A program made the position numbers and the translations under genes. A stretch of DNA of 14,887 bases from Spirochaetales bacterium (GTDB lineage: Bacteria > Spirochaetota > Spirochaetia > SZUA-6 > DRHE01), in NCBI GenBank assembly GCA_011049745.1, contig DRHE01000052.1, positions 1-14,887 on the forward strand, given 5' to 3'. Under the pieces are notes generated by a model. The model was not told where the DNA came from, searched no databases, and saw only the letters and a program-made list of their open reading frames with translations. Positions 1 to 7,067 of this stretch are shown one piece after another; position 1 is the stretch's first letter, and each line of letters begins with the position of its first letter.

Positions 1-833
1 ATCCGGGACAGGGTTATGTTGCCGTGATACTCCCCGTCAACCGCAACTATGGGCCCTAACGCACAGGCGCCGAGGCAGTTCACAGTTTCCAGGGTAAATA
101 GCCTGTCTTCCGTGGTTTGCCCTGCCTCGATGCTTAACAACCTTTCGAATTCATCCAGCACAGGCTGGGCCCCGCGAACGTGGCAGGCGGTGCCCATGCA
201 GACCTGGATAATATGACTGCCCCTGGGTTCCAGGCTGAATGCTTTGTAGAAACTCGCTGTACCGTAGACTTCTGCATAGGGGATCTCGAGCCGCAGGCTG
301 ATCCTTCTCAAGGCAGTTTCAGGAAGGTAATTGAAAGCGCCGTGTGCTTCCTGGAGAATTTGGATAAGAGAGCTCCGGACAGATCCATACTGCTCGATTA
401 TCTTGTCCGTTTCAATGATCTGCTGATCAGGCTCTTCTTCGAACTTCTCAGGTATTCGGATAATATTTAGAACGGGGCAGGCTGCCGTGCAGATACCACA
501 GCCGGTGCATTTGTCCGCATCCACGGAACGGGCTTTTTTGCGGATTTTTATTTTAAAAGCGCCCGCTTCTCCCGTTATTTCTTCTACCTCGGAAAAGGTA
601 AGTGTCTCTATATTCGCATGCCTGCTCGCTTCGACGAGTTTTGGCGATACGATGCACATGGAACAGTCATTAGTAGGGAAGGTCTTGTCAAGCTGGGTCA
701 TTGCGCCGCCGATCGATGGTCCCTGCTCCACCAGATAGACTTTATAGCCGGAGTCAGCGAGGTCCAGAGAGGCTTGAATTCCCGCAATCCCGGCGCCGAC
801 AACCATTACCGAACCGTGTTTTATATCAGCCAT
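1..833 (-). CDS. HdrA N-terminal domain fused to NuoE/HydC-type [2Fe-2S] domain (partial, runs off left edge)
   Basis: I translated this frame by hand: it starts at ATG 833 and stays open to base 1 (277 codons, no stop), so the C-terminus lies outside the window. Residues 8-37 form a Rossmann nucleotide-binding start (VVGAGIAGIQ, acidic E36), followed by SIGG and the HdrA signature CSMCIVSPK (C57, C60). Residues 109-119 hold one [4Fe-4S] motif (CTGCGICTAACP). The HdrA FAD domain does not continue after this. From about residue 140 the sequence becomes a NuoE/HydC/24-kDa type thioredoxin-like domain with [2Fe-2S] ligands C212-x4-C217 and C253-x3-C257. Start ATGGCTGA overlaps the hdrC stop by 8 nt, implying translational coupling. 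Inference: an electron-transfer subunit linking the Hdr/MTHFR complex to an NADH-oxidising NuoF-like partner, possibly encoded just beyond the edge. The domain calls are firm; the role is inferred. Confidence 0.85.
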   Translation of the reverse strand, partial: MADIKHGSVMVVGAGIAGIQASLDLADSGYKVYLVEQGPSIGGAMTQLDKTFPTNDCSMCIVSPKLVEASRHANIETLTFSEVEEITGEAGAFKIKIRKKARSVDADKCTGCGICTAACPVLNIIRIPEKFEEEPDQQIIETDKIIEQYGSVRSSLIQILQEAHGAFNYLPETALRRISLRLEIPYAEVYGTASFYKAFSLEPRGSHIIQVCMGTACHVRGAQPVLDEFERLLSIEAGQTTEDRLFTLETVNCLGACALGPIVAVDGEYHGNITLSR

Positions 834-1269
834 ATCTCTTATCCATAGAAATATCACCTTCCTTCAGTATTGCGTAAATGGAGTCCCTGCGGAATTCGTT
901 GGCAGCAGTGGTTATTTTATCGATTTTTTCAAGCAGATCGGGGGGAGCGTATCCCTCTTTAACGGCCATGTCCCGGAGTGCGAACATGATATCGGAAAAA
1001 TCAACATCCTGGGGGCAGTTGGCGGAACAGGTATAACATTGAGCGCAGAGCCAGATGACCATGGGGCTCAATACCTGTTCGCGCATGCCCAGCAGAATCA
1101 TCCTGATAATTTTTCGGGGGTTGTACTCGTGTTCAACATGAAATACAGGGCAGCCGGCAGTGCAGGTGCCGCAGGCAAAACATTTTTTAATATTTTCCCC
1201 GCCCGGTTTGGCCGCTATCTCATACTTGAAGTTGGGATCGAGTTTGTTGTCTATAACGATCTTTTCCAT
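826..1269 (-). CDS. hdrC: HdrC-like heterodisulfide reductase iron-sulfur subunit
   Basis: This 147-residue protein carries two classic [4Fe-4S] ferredoxin motifs: C30-x2-C33-x2-C36-x3-C40-P and C75-x2-C78-x2-C81-x3-C85-P. The spacing and the WLCAQCYTC context are typical of HdrC, which passes electrons between HdrA and HdrB-type subunits. The start at ATG 1269 is chosen because AGAGGA lies 7 nt upstream and because MEKIV begins the conserved sequence. A longer in-frame start at 1341 would add 24 residues encoded inside metF and has no family support. The gene begins 14 nt after metF and overlaps the next gene by 8 nt. Oddity: the usual partner HdrB (CCG-domain protein) is not found in this window. 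It is probably cytoplasmic and part of a MetFV-Hdr complex. Confidence 0.9.
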   Translation of the reverse strand: MEKIVIDNKLDPNFKYEIAAKPGGENIKKCFACGTCTAGCPVFHVEHEYNPRKIIRMILLGMREQVLSPMVIWLCAQCYTCSANCPQDVDFSDIMFALRDMAVKEGYAPPDLLEKIDKITTAANEFRRDSIYAILKEGDISMDKRYG

Positions 1270-1283
1270 GATAAATTCCTCTT

Positions 1284-2225
1284 TTATGGCCTTGGGAGAA
1301 GGCCGGCGGCCTCGACAATTTCCGGGACGCGTCTTTCCCACTCTATGGCCATAAGATGTATTCCGGCCACACCTTCTATTTCCCGTAACCGCTTGATCTG
1401 TTCTACGCAGATCTTTATCCCTTCTGCGGCTTTGTCCTCAACCTTTGAGAGCCGCTCCAGGTAATAGTCAGGAACGGTAAGGCCTGCAACGTTGTCTCTC
1501 ATGTACTTAGCCATTCCCACAGATTTTAGAGGTGTCAGGCCGGCTAAAATTTTCACCTTTTTGTGCAGGCCCCTTTCGCGAACCTGTTTCATCCATTTCT
1601 CAAAGCGCTCCATGTCGTAGATGCACTGGGTCTGGATGAAATCGACACCGGCATTCACTTTCTTGGCCAGCCTGATAACCCGGAACTCAAAGGGGTCGCC
1701 GAAGGGGTTTGCCGCACCGCCTATGAATATCCTGGGTTCTACAACAGGGGCCTTTTTACTGTTCTTGATCTCATCCCCGCAGATAAATACCTTCTCGTCC
1801 CTCATGTTTTTAAGGGCCTGGATAAGCTGAATCGAGTCCATGTCGAATACATTCTTTGAGGTGGAGTGGTTGCCGAATACCTGGTGGTCTCCTGTAAGGC
1901 AGAGGATGTTCTTTAATCCTAAAGCATAGGCTCCCAGAACATCGCTCTGTATGGCTATGCGGTTGCGGTCGCGGCAGGTTATCTGGATTACAGGCTCCAA
2001 TCCTTCCTTTAAAGCCAATACCCCGGCTGCTATCGAAGACATTCGTACAATAGCTGTCTGATTATCGGTAATATTTACAGCGTCTACAATTCCCTTTAAA
2101 TACGCGGCCTTGGTCTTGATTACATCAACATCGGCGCTTTTGGGCGGTCCGAGCTCAGCGGTAATCGCAAAATGTCCTGCCTGGAGAACCCGCTCTAAAT
2201 TAGTTCCTGCTTTTAATTCGCTCAT
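1284..2225 (-). CDS. metF: Methylenetetrahydrofolate reductase, MetF (acetogen/MetV-associated type)
   Basis: The protein has 313 residues and one TIM-barrel MTHFR domain, the usual length for the MetV-associated form. It reduces 5,10-methylene-THF to 5-methyl-THF with an FAD cofactor, in the methyl branch of the Wood-Ljungdahl pathway. Visible family features are the N-terminal strand AITAELGPPK with E24 at the catalytic glutamate position, ITDNQTA, CLTGDHQVFGNH followed by VFDMDSIQL, GGAANPFGDP, and the FIQTQCIYD motif. The start ATG 2225 overlaps the metV stop (ATGA, 4 nt), so the two are translationally coupled, matching the tight MetF-MetV pairing in acetogens. hdrC follows 14 nt downstream. 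Electrons are likely supplied by the Hdr-like proteins of the same operon rather than directly by NADH. I am confident of the family; the physiological direction cannot be read from the sequence. Confidence 0.95.
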   Translation of the reverse strand: MSELKAGTNLERVLQAGHFAITAELGPPKSADVDVIKTKAAYLKGIVDAVNITDNQTAIVRMSSIAAGVLALKEGLEPVIQITCRDRNRIAIQSDVLGAYALGLKNILCLTGDHQVFGNHSTSKNVFDMDSIQLIQALKNMRDEKVFICGDEIKNSKKAPVVEPRIFIGGAANPFGDPFEFRVIRLAKKVNAGVDFIQTQCIYDMERFEKWMKQVRERGLHKKVKILAGLTPLKSVGMAKYMRDNVAGLTVPDYYLERLSKVEDKAAEGIKICVEQIKRLREIEGVAGIHLMAIEWERRVPEIVEAAGLLPRP

Positions 2226-2893
2226 AGCAACATATCTTCCCTTACAATTTTTCCGGGACCCCCGTCCCTACCTGAGCTCCAGTCCTTAACAGGTTCATTT
2301 TCTTCGAGCCTGGAGAGCAGATTGAGTGACTTCAAGCGGTCATAGATGAGCTGCCAGCCGCAGTCAATGTTTTCCGGGTCTACCTCGCACTTACCGTCCT
2401 GCGACCCGCCGCAGGGTCCGTTTAGAAGGCTCTTTGAGCACCTCGCTACCGGGCAGATGCCTCCGAACTTGGCCAGGACACAATCTCCGCATCCTGCGCA
2501 GCGTTCTGTCCACACACCCTGCTGTTCTGTTGCGCCATAAAACCTGGTATTTAAGGCTGGAAGGACTATTTGCCTTGAAAATATTTCACTGCAGAACTGC
2601 ACCCCTACGCCGCAGGCCATGGATAGCACCGCGTCGGCCCGCTCGATCTTCTCTTTTACATCATCAAAGAACTCCCGGTCGCATTGCCTTTCGATTGTGT
2701 CCTCTACAATCTCCATGGACACACCCTTCTCTTTATTGGCCAGGCGCAGTATAGAGGCCAGTATTCCCACTTCCTTTTCACCGCCGGCCATACACACGGT
2801 GACACAGCTCCCGCAGCCAAGAATAAGCAGGTTTTGTGACCCCTTTACCATTTCACTGATTTCTTCAAACGGTTTTTGAACAGCAGTAATCAA
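2222..2893 (-). CDS. metV: MetV, zinc/iron-sulfur partner of methylenetetrahydrofolate reductase
   Basis: MetV is the small iron-sulfur subunit that binds MetF and relays electrons to its flavin. This copy has the family's cysteine pattern: CGSC-x3-C near the N-terminus, ACGVGVQFC in the middle, then ERCAGCGDC, GGICPVARC and the signature NGPCGGSQDGKCEV followed by CGW. The N-terminal part matches the MTHFR C-terminal accessory domain. I choose TTG 2893 as start (223 residues), because a strong AAGGAG sits 6 nt upstream and the product then begins ITAVQKPFEEI, as expected for MetV. An in-frame TTG at 2914 would add seven residues that are themselves the ribosome binding site read as codons. 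It is located 24 nt after the MvhD-like gene and overlaps metF by 4 nt. Confidence 0.92.
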   Translation of the reverse strand: MITAVQKPFEEISEMVKGSQNLLILGCGSCVTVCMAGGEKEVGILASILRLANKEKGVSMEIVEDTIERQCDREFFDDVKEKIERADAVLSMACGVGVQFCSEIFSRQIVLPALNTRFYGATEQQGVWTERCAGCGDCVLAKFGGICPVARCSKSLLNGPCGGSQDGKCEVDPENIDCGWQLIYDRLKSLNLLSRLEENEPVKDWSSGRDGGPGKIVREDMLL

Positions 2894-2899
2894 GGTTAT

Positions 2900-2905
2900 C
2901 TCCTT
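2900..2905 (-). promoter_or_regulatory. Ribosome binding site that sets the metV TTG start
   Basis: AAGGAG on the minus strand lies 6 nt before TTG 2893. The alternative in-frame TTG at 2914 has only GGA directly adjacent to it, too close to function well. This site therefore decides the metV start. Confidence 0.75.
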
Positions 2906-2917
2906 TAATATCAATCC

Positions 2918-3313
2918 TCACCGGTTGACCGGGTGAGTATTTAAAAGACGGTCATTCATTTCTTTTACAATATTTACGAATTTATAAGTATCAATGGAGG
3001 AAATGAAATCCATGTGCACCCTGTTCTCATCGATCCCGGCGTTTTGCAGGGCTTTTTTTACCATCTCTACCCTTTTTTTTGCCCGGAGATTTCCCGTGAT
3101 ATATTTGCAGTTATCTACCGGGCAACTGAGGATTAAAACTCCGGGGTGGTCCTTTTCCAGGCACTTCAATACCATTCCGATTTCCACCTTTCCTGAGCAG
3201 GGAAGGCGTACGATATCAACGAGATCCAGGGCTGAGCTTTCAGTTACAGCCCCTGCTGCCTTGTAGCTCGAGTTTTCACAACAGAAAGCAACTATTTTCT
3301 TTTTTTCACCCAT
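2918..3313 (-). CDS. mvhD: MvhD-like [2Fe-2S] hydrogenase/Hdr delta subunit
   Basis: This 131-residue protein belongs to the MvhD/FrhD-like family of small iron-sulfur adapters that bring electrons to HdrA. Family landmarks are the FCC..SSY N-terminus, LPCSGKVE (C39), and SCPVDNCKYITGN (C64, C69) corresponding to the usual C-P/HGDCHY-x-GN stretch, followed by a conserved R/K-rich helix and the IDENRV/FISS ending. It lies 20 nt after the large HdrA gene with AAGGA very close to the ATG, and 24 nt before metV. Oddity: the usual N-terminal CxxC is replaced by CC-x2-S (C11, C12, then S15), so one normal cluster ligand is missing although an extra cysteine precedes it. Four or five cysteines remain, enough for a [2Fe-2S] cluster. 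Probably mediates transfer between HdrA and MetV or another donor. Confidence 0.85.
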   Translation of the reverse strand: MGEKKKIVAFCCENSSYKAAGAVTESSALDLVDIVRLPCSGKVEIGMVLKCLEKDHPGVLILSCPVDNCKYITGNLRAKKRVEMVKKALQNAGIDENRVHMDFISSIDTYKFVNIVKEMNDRLLNTHPVNR

Positions 3314-3333
3314 ATTCCTTATCCGACCAAGCT

Positions 3334-5949
3334 TTAGATTAAGCTCAACAGCACATCATCGGAATAGACCGGCAGCTGTATCGCTTTTGCAGGACATTCT
3401 CCTGCGCAGATGCCGCATTTCTGGCACACTTCCGGTATGCTCACAGCCGTGCCTTTTTCCCTGTCCACCTCCATGGCATGATAAGGGCAGCTCCGCACAC
3501 ATGTCAGGCAGAGGATGCATTTATCCTCATCCACCACTGCATTGGAAAGCTCAACCTCCATTGACCCATCTTTAAGCAGTGAGTGTACGGCTAAAGCTGT
3601 TGTTTTGGCTTCTGCAGCAATCTGCGGCAGGTAGTACTGCCCCCTGCAGGCGCCCACAACAAATATACCCGGACGGTTGGTCTGTTCCGGAAAGAGGTGG
3701 ATGTTATTATCCTGGAGTTGTCCCAAAAGGTCCGTTGAAATGGCTGTAAGCTCCGCAAGCGCGGGATCAGCGGCTGAGCTGATGCCGCAGGCGCTTATAC
3801 CCACAAGATCGCAGGCAGCACTTGCATCCTGCTGCAGAACCGAGTCCCTGTAGGAAAGCTCAACAGGATTCGGCTTTTCAATACCGGCTTCAGCGCCTGA
3901 TTCATTACCAGCGCCTCTTTCAACGCCGGCCACCGCCCCTGTTTCCGCACCTTTTTCCGCACCAGCGCCTCTTTCAATGCCGGCCACCGCCCCTGTTTCC
4001 GCGCCAGCGCCGGCTGATATTTGGAGTTTCCCCTCATATTTGACTATATTTACGCCTTCATCCCTTGTCTCGTTGTAGAGTTTTTCAAGGTTTAAGGCAG
4101 CCACACGCATATCTCTACAGAAGAGGTATACCTGTACCCGTTCCCTTTCCTGCAGCTCCTTTGCAATTAATAATGCAGCTTCGGTGCTTGCCTTTGTTTC
4201 GTCAATTTCCAAATCCAGTATAATCCCGATAGATCGTATTTTTTTTAACCTCGGAAGAGCGGTACAAGCTTTTTTTAATTGTGAAAGGTGAATGATGGAG
4301 GAATTATTGAACACTTCTGTTTTGCCGTTGTTGCCATGATGCGAACCTGAGGCAATAACAATTGCGCCGCAGTGAATTTCTTTCTCACCTGATGGGGTGT
4401 TTATCCTGGCAGTAAACGAGCCTATATGCCCTTTCAGCTCAGTCATAACACTCTTCGTGTACACAGTACCATCGAACCCCGGCAGATCATCCGCAGAACA
4501 CCGACCCCCTGTTTTACCGCTCTTCTCGATAACAATTGTTTTATAGCCAAGGAGCCGGGTTTCTACAGCAGTATATAACCCGGCCGGCCCGCCGCCGACA
4601 ACTAAAACACTCAGTTCCAGGGGCAGGGTTTTCATCTCAAAGACAGGTATAAGAGATGAAGCGCTTATACCCCTGTTTGTTTCAGCTGCAGCCTGCTTAA
4701 TATTTTTTTGCTGCTCCTTTCTATTAACACCGTAAACAGGGCCCGGGTTTCGGGATTTATTCATCTCGACAGCCGCAGCGCGGGCTGAAGCCATTGACTC
4801 CGGGATGGACTGCGGCTCTTTGCAGGTGCCGCACACAAAAATTTTTTCATGCTCACGAAAAAAACCAAACTCATCCTGCTCAATCTTGAAAAGCTCAGCT
4901 ATCCTTTCTGAGCCTGAGGCAGGCCCGAGACCTACGGAGAGGACCACCTTATCGTGCAGGGCAACCGAATCTTCACCATTCACACTTTCTATAAGCAGTT
5001 TAAGCTTGCCGTTGGCCAGCTGTTCCACGCTGAAGGGTACACCCCGGACAAAGTGTATGTTGCTGTTTTTTCTTAACTCTTCACGCAGCACTGTAAAGGT
5101 TTTGTCAAAGTTCTGGATGTCTATGTAATAGATGGTAACATCAGCCTCCGGGCTGCGATGGTTGATTATTCGAGCAAGCCTGAGCGCATAGGAACAGCAT
5201 ACGGCGGAGCAGTAGTTTCTTCCTATCTGAGGATCGCGGGAGCCAACGCATTGGATGAAGGCAATGGAGTCTGCAGGATCTCCCAGGTAGCTCTGCTTGG
5301 AGAGTATCTCCTCGGCTTCTGCGCCTGTAATAATGTTATTTAACCTTGCGTAGCCGTATCTGACCTTCTGCACCGCGTCGAAGGGATCGTGCCCGGTGGC
5401 AATCAACACCCCGTCGGTGGTTATCTTCTTTTTTTCCTCTTTTGATCCCTTCCCACAGGAGATAGCACCGGTAGGACAGGCGTCCAGACATGCATCCATA
5501 CATGCGGTACAAACCTTTCCCTTTTGGATGAGGCAGCGGGAGTAGTCTATAGTATATTGAACGAGCTCGGCCCTTTGGAATCGGGAGATACAACTTTCGG
5601 GGCAGGCTTGGACACAGGCTCCGCAGTCAATACATTTTTTATGATCAATTGAGGGGTTTAAAGGGGTTATTTCTATGGATATTTGTTCTTCTTTTTCAGC
5701 AACGCTTTGGATCTTTGCACCTACAGAGAGATGTATCCGTTCGTGTTTGAGAGCCTGGTTCAGTTTTGTGTGAGCAACGCACACGCCGCATCTGCTGCAT
5801 TCTTCTGTGGCCTTACAGCAGTAGGTCAATACTTTACCGCCGATCTCGCTGCCCGACTCGATGATTTCCACATCATGTCCCATTTCAGCGAGCTCATAAC
5901 CGGCGGTACAACCGCTTATGCCTGCTCCGATAATCACAAATCTGCTCAT
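3334..5949 (-). CDS. hdrA: Tandem HdrA-like iron-sulfur flavoprotein (two HdrA halves fused)
   Basis: This 871-residue cytoplasmic protein is two HdrA-like modules in one chain. The first has GAGISG (8-13), a cysteine cluster C44 C45, C51, C54, C57, a ferredoxin motif C106/C109/C112/C116, a second one at C147/C150/C154/C158 with extra C139, then IQCVGSRD and YCSAVCC (247-252), both hallmarks of HdrA. The second has VVGGGPAG (450-457), GGR, a degenerate remainder, and a C-terminal 2x[4Fe-4S] domain (C811/814/817/821 and C842/845/848/852). HdrA carries the FAD thought to bifurcate electrons, so this is the likely hub of the complex with MvhD, HdrC and MetFV. Residues about 645-690 are an Ala/Gly-rich repeat insertion. 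It starts 25 nt after folD with only a weak ribosome binding site. The family call is firm; bifurcation is inferred. Confidence 0.9.
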   Translation of the reverse strand: MSRFVIIGAGISGCTAGYELAEMGHDVEIIESGSEIGGKVLTYCCKATEECSRCGVCVAHTKLNQALKHERIHLSVGAKIQSVAEKEEQISIEITPLNPSIDHKKCIDCGACVQACPESCISRFQRAELVQYTIDYSRCLIQKGKVCTACMDACLDACPTGAISCGKGSKEEKKKITTDGVLIATGHDPFDAVQKVRYGYARLNNIITGAEAEEILSKQSYLGDPADSIAFIQCVGSRDPQIGRNYCSAVCCSYALRLARIINHRSPEADVTIYYIDIQNFDKTFTVLREELRKNSNIHFVRGVPFSVEQLANGKLKLLIESVNGEDSVALHDKVVLSVGLGPASGSERIAELFKIEQDEFGFFREHEKIFVCGTCKEPQSIPESMASARAAAVEMNKSRNPGPVYGVNRKEQQKNIKQAAAETNRGISASSLIPVFEMKTLPLELSVLVVGGGPAGLYTAVETRLLGYKTIVIEKSGKTGGRCSADDLPGFDGTVYTKSVMTELKGHIGSFTARINTPSGEKEIHCGAIVIASGSHHGNNGKTEVFNNSSIIHLSQLKKACTALPRLKKIRSIGIILDLEIDETKASTEAALLIAKELQERERVQVYLFCRDMRVAALNLEKLYNETRDEGVNIVKYEGKLQISAGAGAETGAVAGIERGAGAEKGAETGAVAGVERGAGNESGAEAGIEKPNPVELSYRDSVLQQDASAACDLVGISACGISSAADPALAELTAISTDLLGQLQDNNIHLFPEQTNRPGIFVVGACRGQYYLPQIAAEAKTTALAVHSLLKDGSMEVELSNAVVDEDKCILCLTCVRSCPYHAMEVDREKGTAVSIPEVCQKCGICAGECPAKAIQLPVYSDDVLLSLI
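3870..4010. repeat. 54-bp imperfect tandem repeat inside hdrA (18-residue Ala/Gly/Glu unit)
   Basis: Copies begin at 3907 and 3961, exactly 54 bp apart, and are identical for 42 bases except one C/T change. A degenerate partial copy lies at about 3870-3906. In protein they read GAETGAVAGIERGAGAEK, then GAETGAVAGVERGAGNES, then a partial GAEAGIEK. The period is a multiple of three, so copy-number change would keep the frame. It forms a low-complexity loop within the second flavin-type domain. Confidence 0.9.
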
Positions 5950-5974
5950 AAATCCCGCTTAATCCATGCCGGTA

Positions 5975-6862
5975 TTATCCGCTCAGGCTGTTCCTGGCAG
6001 ACTGCAGCGTATTGTAGAGAAGCATGGTGATGGTCATGGGTCCGACTCCCCCGGGAACCGGTGTAATAGCTTTGCATTTTGCTGCAACTTCGTCGAATTT
6101 CACATCTCCCACCAGGCGGTAGCCCCTCTTGCTGTTAGGGTCATCTATACGGTTGATGCCGACATCGATCACCACTGCGCCCTCTTTGACCATGTCCGCG
6201 GTAATCATTTCCGGCCGGCCTATGGCAGCTATCAGTATATCCGCCTGCCGGGTGATGGCGGGCAGGTCACGGCTGCGGGAGTGACAGACCGTGACTGTGG
6301 CATTGGCCCCCGCGGCTTTCTGGAGGAGCATATTGGCAATCGGCTTGCCCACGATGTTGCTGCGCCCCACCACCACCACATGAGAGCCCTCAATCTGAAC
6401 ACCCGCATGGATGAGCAGTTTCTGGATGCCGAAAGGGGTGCAGGGCAGGAATCCGGGTTTACCGATAAGCATTTTCCCAAGGTTGACAGGATGGAAACCA
6501 TCCACATCCTTTTCAGGAATTATTCTGTATAGAATCTTGTTTTCATCAATATGATCCGGAAGAGGGAGCTGTATCAGGATACCATGGATTTTGGGATCCT
6601 CATTCAGCTTATCGATTAGAGCAAGGAGCTCGGTTTCGGAGGTTTGAGCTTTGAGATTGTGCTGTTCGGAGTAGATGCCGATTTCCCGGCAGGACTTGTT
6701 CTTCATACGCACATAGACCTGGGAAGCAGGGTTCTCGCCAACCAGGACTACGGCCAGACCGGGGACGATGTTATCACGCTCTTTGAGCCGGGTGATCTCC
6801 TCGGCCAGTTCGGCTCTAATCAAGGAAGCGGTTTTATTTCCGTCAATGATGTCGGCGCTCAT
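5975..6862 (-). CDS. folD: Bifunctional methylene-THF dehydrogenase / methenyl-THF cyclohydrolase FolD
   Basis: FolD interconverts 5,10-methylene-THF and 10-formyl-THF through methenyl-THF using NAD(P)H, two steps before MetF in the methyl branch. The 295-residue length is normal. The active-site set is complete: Y50 and K54 in YVRMK, Q98 in ILIQLPLP, and D121 in PEKDVDGFHP. The Rossmann half has VVVGRSNIVGKP, and the C-terminus has TPVPGGVGPMT. Start ATG 6862 is preceded by AGAGGA with 5 nt spacing. It is the first gene of the Wood-Ljungdahl operon, 25 nt ahead of hdrA. Whether it prefers NAD or NADP cannot be read with confidence from the sequence. Confidence 0.97.
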   Translation of the reverse strand: MSADIIDGNKTASLIRAELAEEITRLKERDNIVPGLAVVLVGENPASQVYVRMKNKSCREIGIYSEQHNLKAQTSETELLALIDKLNEDPKIHGILIQLPLPDHIDENKILYRIIPEKDVDGFHPVNLGKMLIGKPGFLPCTPFGIQKLLIHAGVQIEGSHVVVVGRSNIVGKPIANMLLQKAAGANATVTVCHSRSRDLPAITRQADILIAAIGRPEMITADMVKEGAVVIDVGINRIDDPNSKRGYRLVGDVKFDEVAAKCKAITPVPGGVGPMTITMLLYNTLQSARNSLSG

Positions 6863-6976
6863 CTTAATCCTCTTTTAAGTCAATTTCTATTTTTCTATTT
6901 ATCCATAGTGGGAAGTTCGCCGGTAAAAATCAACCATTCCCTGGTCATCAGGATAGCATTGAATATAAAAGTACAA

Positions 6977-7006
6977 ATATTAAGTATATAAATACAATGA
7001 TGTCAC
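6977..7006 (-). promoter_or_regulatory. Candidate promoter for the folD-met-hdr operon
   Basis: On the minus strand GTGACA (7006-7001, 5 of 6 to the -35 consensus) is followed after 18 nt by TAATAT (6982-6977, 4 of 6 to the -10). The start would be near 6970, leaving an untranslated leader of about 108 nt before folD. I recognise no known riboswitch in that leader. The -35 lies in the short palindrome CACAG-CGA-CTGTG (7004-7016, plus strand), which could bind a regulator. Read-through from the efflux operon upstream on the same strand is the alternative. Confidence 0.35.
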
Positions 7007-7061
7007 AGCGACTGTGGTGGTAATCCTTCACGACATTACAATTGTAGGAGAAACAGTCGCT
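7007..7061. repeat. Inverted repeat with inner hairpins between the efflux and folD operons
   Basis: AGCGACTGT (7007-7015) pairs perfectly with ACAGTCGCT (7053-7061). The 37-nt interior contains the palindrome TACAATTGTA (7037-7046) and a GTAAT/ATTAC pair. The element begins 6 nt after the stop codon of the outer membrane factor gene. No run of T follows on either strand, so it is not a standard intrinsic terminator. It may stabilise the efflux mRNA 3' end or act as a regulatory dyad upstream of folD. Confidence 0.5.
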
Positions 7062-7067
7062 TTGTTA

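Noticed and set aside
1270..1341. Longer start for hdrC at ATG 1341
   Set aside because: The extra 24 residues are encoded inside metF, have no HdrC character, and the ATG at 1269 has a good ribosome binding site.
3795..4037. An overlapping 80-residue frame within the hdrA repeat region, same strand
   Set aside because: It reads the 54-bp repeat in another frame; repeats keep several frames open by chance. The hdrA frame is fully supported by motifs on both sides.
6863..6970. A tetrahydrofolate or other riboswitch in the folD leader
   Set aside because: No recognisable conserved core or long stem could be found in the roughly 108-nt leader.
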